From Streptomyces specialis (GTDB lineage: Bacteria > Actinomycetota > Actinomycetes > Streptomycetales > Streptomycetaceae), in NCBI RefSeq assembly GCF_001493375.1, contig NZ_LN929893.1:109907-173906 (forward strand): a DNA stretch of 64,000 nucleotides, given 5' to 3'. The translations under genes and the position numbers were made by a program. Below the pieces are notes generated by a model. It was not told the origin of the DNA, ran no database searches, and saw only the letters and a list, made by a program, of their open reading frames with translations. This document shows positions 60,240-64,000 of this stretch, piece after piece (the stretch's first letter is position 1; each line of letters opens with the position of its first letter).

Positions 60240-60480
60240 ACGCACCCGCGGATCGGGCCGGTGCCCGAAGAAGACGTAGGTGGGTCGCGGACGCACCGCC
60301 CCGGGGGAGTCCCCGTCCCCCCCCCCGCCCCGCCCGACGGCACCACGGCCGGACACCTCCGGCCGTGGTGCCGTCGGGCGGGGCGGGAGGAGGCACGGGC
60401 ATTCCACCGGGCTGTTGCATCCGCTACCCACCTACGTCTTCTCCGGGCACGGCCGCGATCGGCGCGTGCATGCCATCTGT
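60240..60480. repeat. Large imperfect inverted repeat, probable fold-back
   Basis: A perfect inner stem of ~29 bp (CCCGCCCGACGGCACCACGG and onward) around ACACCT (near 60357-60362) is flanked by outer arms of ~80 bases that match with many substitutions, for example GAAGACGTAGGTGGGT left and its complement right. The left arm looks like a low-quality copy of the right. Genomic sequence probably begins near 60362. Confidence 0.65.
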
Positions 60481-60524
60481 GTGCGGTGAAACGCTCGGCA
60501 CGGCCGCGGAGTGCCGTGCCCCGC

Positions 60525-60965
60525 TCAGCCTGCCATCTCCTCGGCGAGCGCACGCAGCGCCAGGAGATACGAGCCGATGCCGAACCCGGCCACCGTGCCG
60601 CTGGCGACCGCCGCGACGACCGAGGTGTGCCGGAACTCCTCCCTGCGGTACGGGTTGGAGATGTGCACCTCGATCAGCGGGGCGGTGCGCTGGGCGGCGG
60701 CGTCGCGCAGCCCGTACGAGTAGTGCGTGAACGCCCCCGGGTTCAGGACGACGGGGATCGCGCCGTCCGCCGCCTCGTGCAGCCAGCGGATCAGCTCGCC
60801 CTCGTCGTTGGTCTCCCTGACCTCCACCGCGAAGTCCAGCTCCTCGCCGAGCGCGCCGCAGCGCTCGACCAGTCCGGCGTAGGAGGTCGAGCCGTAGACG
60901 TCGGGCTCGCGCGAGCCGAGACGGCCGAGGTTGGGCCCGTTGAGGACCAGGACGGGGCGGCTCAC
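60525..60965 (-). CDS. aroQ: 3-dehydroquinate dehydratase, type II
   Basis: A 146-residue enzyme, third step of the shikimate pathway. The catalytic Tyr is in [17 protein letters not shown], the His in [15 protein letters not shown], and the anion-binding region is [16 protein letters not shown]. Type II enzymes are dodecamers. GTG 60965 overlaps the aroB stop (GTGA), so it is last of the aro operon. The region beyond its stop is disturbed by the join. Confidence 0.95.
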   Translation of the reverse strand: MSRPVLVLNGPNLGRLGSREPDVYGSTSYAGLVERCGALGEELDFAVEVRETNDEGELIRWLHEAADGAIPVVLNPGAFTHYSYGLRDAAAQRTAPLIEVHISNPYRREEFRHTSVVAAVASGTVAGFGIGSYLLALRALAEEMAG

Positions 60966-62077
60966 GCGGCGATCTCGGCGTGCGCGGCCAGCAGCATGGC
61001 GGGGTCGGGGCCCTCCAGCACGGACGGCCTGGCCAGGCCGTCCAGGACGATGAAACGCAGCCGGTCGCCGCGTGATTTCTTGTCGATCCGCATGGCCTCC
61101 AGCAGCCGGGGCCACTGGTCGCCCCGGTAGGTGACCGGCAGGCCCACGGCGGTCAGGATCGCCCGGTGCCGGTCGGCCGTGGCGTCGTCCAGGCGGCCGG
61201 CGATCCGGCCCAGCTCGGCGGCGAAGACCATGCCGACCGAGACGGCCGCGCCGTGGCGCCAGTTGTAGCGCTCGTTCTTCTCGATGGCGTGCCCCAGCGT
61301 GTGGCCGTAGTTGAGGACCTCGCGCGGCCCGGCCTCCTTGAGGTCGCCGGAGACCACGTCGGCCTTGACCCGGATCGACCGCTCGGTCAGCTCGGCGGTG
61401 TGCGGGCCGTCGGGGCGGCGGGCGGCCTGCGGGTCGGCCTCGATCAGCTCCAGGATGGCCGGGTCGGCGATGAACCCGGCCTTGATGATCTCCGCCAGCC
61501 CGGACACGTAGTCGTGGACCGGGAGCGAGCCGAGGGCGGCGAGGTCGCACAGGACCCCGGCCGGCGGGTGGAAGGCGCCCACGAGGTTCTTGCCCTCGGC
61601 GGTGTTGATGCCGGTCTTGCCGCCCACCGCCGCGTCCACCATGGCCAGGACCGTGGTGGGTACGGCGATCCAGCGCACGCCGCGCAGCCAGGTGGCCGCC
61701 ACGAACCCGGCCAGGTCGGTGGTGGCGCCGCCGCCGACGGCGACGACGACGTCGGTGCGGGTGAAGCCCGACTGGCCCAGGGCCCGCCAGCAGTAGGCGG
61801 CGACCTCGGCCGTCTTGGCCTCCTCGGCGTTGGGCACCTGGACGGCGATCGTCTCGTAGCCCTGGCCGGCGAGGTCCTCGCGCAGCACCTCGCCCGTCTC
61901 GGCGAGCGCCTCGGGGTGCAGTACGGCGACGCGCCTGGCCTCGCCGCCGATGAGCCCGGGCAGCTCGCCCAGCAGGCGGTGGCCGATCAGCACGTCGTAC
62001 GGCGCGGTCCCCGCGCCGGCGCCGACGGTGATCCGGGTGGGGGTGTCCGTGGGGCTGTCCTGCCCGGTGGTGGTCAT
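60962..62077 (-). CDS. aroB: 3-dehydroquinate synthase
   Basis: A 371-residue NAD- and metal-dependent enzyme making dehydroquinate from DAHP. The NAD-binding motif is [20 protein letters not shown], with metal ligands in [27 protein letters not shown] (His) and [17 protein letters not shown]. It overlaps aroK by four bases (ATGA) and aroQ by GTGA. Confidence 0.97.
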   Translation of the reverse strand: MTTTGQDSPTDTPTRITVGAGAGTAPYDVLIGHRLLGELPGLIGGEARRVAVLHPEALAETGEVLREDLAGQGYETIAVQVPNAEEAKTAEVAAYCWRALGQSGFTRTDVVVAVGGGATTDLAGFVAATWLRGVRWIAVPTTVLAMVDAAVGGKTGINTAEGKNLVGAFHPPAGVLCDLAALGSLPVHDYVSGLAEIIKAGFIADPAILELIEADPQAARRPDGPHTAELTERSIRVKADVVSGDLKEAGPREVLNYGHTLGHAIEKNERYNWRHGAAVSVGMVFAAELGRIAGRLDDATADRHRAILTAVGLPVTYRGDQWPRLLEAMRIDKKSRGDRLRFIVLDGLARPSVLEGPDPAMLLAAHAEIAA

Positions 62078-62643
62078 GCTGTCCTGAGCTCCAATGCGTC
62101 GAGCACCGCCTGGACGACCTCGTCCGGCGTACGGTCCGCGGTCTGCACGACCGCGCGGGCGACCTCGGTGTACAAGGGGCGTCGTTCCTCCATCAGAACG
62201 CGCCAGCGCTGCCGGGGGTTCACCGCGAGCAGCGGGCGCGCCGTGTCCAGGCCGACCCGGTGGACGGCCTCGGCGAGGGCGACGTCGAGGAAGACCACGG
62301 GCCGCCCGGCCAGCAGGGCGCGGGTGCCGGCGTCGAGGACGGCGCCGCCGCCCAGCGACACGACGCCGTCGTGGCCGGTGACGGCGGCGCGCACGGCGGC
62401 GGCCTCCAGCGCGCGGATCCGCGGCTCGCCGTCCTCGACGAAGATGTCGGCGACGCTCTTGCCGGCCGTCCGCTCGACGTCGGCGTCGGTGTCGCGCAGC
62501 GTGACGCCCAGCCGCTCGGCCAGCAGCGCGCCCACGGTGGACTTCCCCGCCCCGGGCGGCCCGACGAGCACCGCGGCGGGCCCGGGCATGGTGGACTCCC
62601 CGCCCCGCGGCGCGGAGTCCCCGCGCGGGACGCCGTCGCTCAC
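62074..62643 (-). CDS. aroK: Shikimate kinase
   Basis: A 189-residue kinase. The P-loop is [20 protein letters not shown], the shikimate-binding Asp is in [20 protein letters not shown] and the Gly-rich loop is [14 protein letters not shown] 62643 overlaps the aroC stop (GTGA). An internal ATG at 62589 would remove an 18-residue polar extension; the overlap favours the longer form. Confidence 0.95.
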   Translation of the reverse strand: MSDGVPRGDSAPRGGESTMPGPAAVLVGPPGAGKSTVGALLAERLGVTLRDTDADVERTAGKSVADIFVEDGEPRIRALEAAAVRAAVTGHDGVVSLGGGAVLDAGTRALLAGRPVVFLDVALAEAVHRVGLDTARPLLAVNPRQRWRVLMEERRPLYTEVARAVVQTADRTPDEVVQAVLDALELRTA

Positions 62644-63824
62644 CGGACCCCCAGGTTGTCCAGGAACCCGGTGACGTTGCGGCGGGTCTCGGTGGCGCTG
62701 TCGCCGCCGAACTTCTCGGCCACCGCGTCCGCGAGCACCAGCGCGACCATGGCCTCGGCCACGATCCCGGCGGCCGGGACCGCGCAGACGTCGGAGCGCT
62801 GGTGGTGCGCGCGGGCCTCCTCGCCGGTGGCCACGTCCACGGTGGCCAGGGCCCGCGGCACGGTGGCGATCGGCTTCATCGCGGCCCGCACGCGCAGCAG
62901 TTCACCCGTGCTGAGGCCGCCCTCGGTGCCGCCGGAGCGGCCCGAGGCGCGCCGGATGCCGTCCGGGGTCGGCACGATCTCGTCGTGCGCGAGCGAGCCG
63001 GGGACCCGGGCCAGCTCGAAGCCGTCCCCGACCTCGACGCCCTTGATCGCCTGAATGCCCATCAGCGCGCCCGCCAGGCGGGCGTCCAGCCGCCGGTCCC
63101 AGTGGACGTGCGAGCCGAGGCCCACGGGCACCCCGTAGGCCAGCACCTCGACCACGCCGCCCAGGGTGTCGCCGTCCTTGTGCGCCTGGTCGATCTCGGC
63201 GACCATCGCCTCGCTGGCGTCCGGGTCGAGGCAGCGCACCGGGTCGGCGTCGAGCCGCTCGGTGTCGCCGGGGCCCGGGTACGCGCCGTAGGGGGCGCGG
63301 GCGCCGCCCAGCTCCACCACGTGGGAGACGATCTCGATCCCGGCCGTCTCCTTCAGGTAGGAGCGGGCGACCGCGCCGAGGGCGACGCGGGCGGCGGTCT
63401 CGCGGGCGGAGGCGCGCTCCAGGATGTTCCTGGCGTCGTCCACGCCGTACTTCTGCATGCCCGCGAGGTCGGCGTGGCCGGGGCGGGGGCGGGTCAGCGG
63501 GGCGTTGCGGGCCAGGCTCGCCAGCTCCTCGGGGTCCACCGGGTCGGCCGCCATGACCTTCTCCCACTTGGGCCACTCGGTGTTCCCCACCATGACCGCC
63601 CCCGGGGAGCCGATGGTCAGGCCGTGCCGGACGCCCCCGAGGAACGTGACCTCGTCGCGCTCGAACTTCATGCGCGCCCCCCGGCCGTAGCCGAGGCGGC
63701 GGCGGGCCAGCGCGTCCGCCACCAGGTCCGTGGTGACGGGCACCCCGGCGGGCAGTCCTTCCAGCGTCGCCACGAGTGCGGGGCCATGCGACTCCCCCGC
63801 CGTCAGCCAGCGCAGCCTGCTCAA
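62640..63824 (-). CDS. aroC: Chorismate synthase
   Basis: A 394-residue FMN-dependent enzyme, last step to chorismate. [20 protein letters not shown] at the start, the central [20 protein letters not shown] and [15 protein letters not shown] are signature motifs. The start is TTG 63824, supported by GAGGAG six bases upstream. First of the coupled aroC-aroK-aroB-aroQ set. Confidence 0.97.
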   Translation of the reverse strand: MSRLRWLTAGESHGPALVATLEGLPAGVPVTTDLVADALARRRLGYGRGARMKFERDEVTFLGGVRHGLTIGSPGAVMVGNTEWPKWEKVMAADPVDPEELASLARNAPLTRPRPGHADLAGMQKYGVDDARNILERASARETAARVALGAVARSYLKETAGIEIVSHVVELGGARAPYGAYPGPGDTERLDADPVRCLDPDASEAMVAEIDQAHKDGDTLGGVVEVLAYGVPVGLGSHVHWDRRLDARLAGALMGIQAIKGVEVGDGFELARVPGSLAHDEIVPTPDGIRRASGRSGGTEGGLSTGELLRVRAAMKPIATVPRALATVDVATGEEARAHHQRSDVCAVPAAGIVAEAMVALVLADAVAEKFGGDSATETRRNVTGFLDNLGVR

Positions 63825-63930
63825 GGGTGCTCCTCAACGATGTCGTCGCCGTGCGGTGTCATCCCCGATCCTGCCATGCCCGTGGCGGGCTTCCCCCGGC
63901 CGTCTGACCTGCGAGACACCGGGCGCCGGC

Positions 63931-63949
63931 CGACGCCGGGACGGCGTCG
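63931..63949. terminator. Hairpin upstream of aroC
   Basis: CGACGCCG, loop GGA, CGGCGTCG: eight perfect pairs, seven bases beyond the stop of the next minus-strand gene. Probably its terminator, so aroC may have its own promoter in 63825-63930. Confidence 0.5.
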
Positions 63950-63955
63950 CGCGGT

Positions 63956-64000
63956 TCAGCGGGCGGCCAGGGCCGCGAGGCCCGCTTCGCGCATCTCCTT
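63956..64000 (-). CDS. C-terminal end of a probable shikimate dehydrogenase
   Basis: Only 14 codons and a TGA are in the window (KEMREAGLAALAAR). The codon use is typical. In Streptomyces the gene before aroC is aroE, and a C-terminal helix of this kind fits, but the fragment is too short to prove it. Confidence 0.4.
   Translation of the reverse strand, partial: KEMREAGLAALAAR

Overview
The window is chromosomal DNA of a Streptomyces-type actinomycete. GC content is very high, third codon positions are almost all G or C, GTG/TTG starts are common, and gene order (rbpA-fxsA-ppm1-lnt; hisG-hisE-rib operon; rpe-rsmB-fmt-priA-metK-coaBC-rpoZ-gmk-mihF-pyrFD-carBA-pyrCBR-bldD-nusB-efp-aroQBKC) matches, from memory, the S. 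coelicolor core. It is mostly a conserved housekeeping region. I see no prophage, insertion sequence, CRISPR array, tRNA or rRNA.

The most important point for a user is technical. The sequence is a chain of contigs joined through untrimmed Illumina Nextera (Tn5) adapters at 1-124, 6601-~6755, 38813-38965, 52751-52915 and 60094-~60239. The i7 index AGGCAGAA recurs. Two joins keep the 9-bp duplication expected of Tn5 fragments; the 60-kb join also has fold-back inverted repeats on both sides. These joins truncate or alter an encapsulin gene, the gene before carA and a P-loop kinase gene. priA separately carries two apparent one-base deletions.

Layout, left to right. 0.1-6.4 kb: a cut-off family 2B encapsulin (EshA-like) gene, a beta-helix/CbxX AAA+ protein and a large membrane hydrolase. 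6.9-11.8 kb: an anti-sigma-type ATPase, a SHOCT protein, a compact family A DNA polymerase, and a divergent MocR regulator/YczE membrane protein pair. 12-18.7 kb: rbpA with a SigR-type promoter, fxsA, the lipoprotein/mannosylation pair ppm1-lnt with a structured upstream leader, an amidohydrolase and an Lrp regulator. 18.7-24 kb: acyl-CoA dehydrogenase, secreted C39-like protease, kinase-like protein, and a second CbxX ATPase with TPR-like repeats. 24-30.3 kb: a minus-strand operon ribD-ribE-ribM-ribBA-ribH-hisE-hisG-PH protein under an FMN riboswitch. 30.5-35.4 kb: secreted phospholipase A2, GuaB1/MarR pair, a luciferase-like oxidoreductase with a strong operator, and a SorC regulator. 35.5-46 kb: rpe, rsmB, fmt, an HTH protein, priA, metK, coaBC, rpoZ, gmk, mihF. 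46.3-56.5 kb: the pyrimidine operon pyrR-pyrB-pyrC-(PH-like protein)-carA-carB-pyrD-pyrF, with a PyrR-binding hairpin over the first ribosome site. 56.6-58.2 kb: bldD with its own BldD box, then nusB and efp. 58.2-64 kb: a catalytically degenerate aminopeptidase P homologue, a P-loop kinase, and the shikimate genes aroQ-aroB-aroK-aroC with the end of a probable aroE.

Most genes are on the minus strand in tightly coupled operons (ATGA/GTGA overlaps), so neighbours are likely made in fixed ratios: rib/his genes together, all UMP synthesis genes together, and the shikimate genes together.
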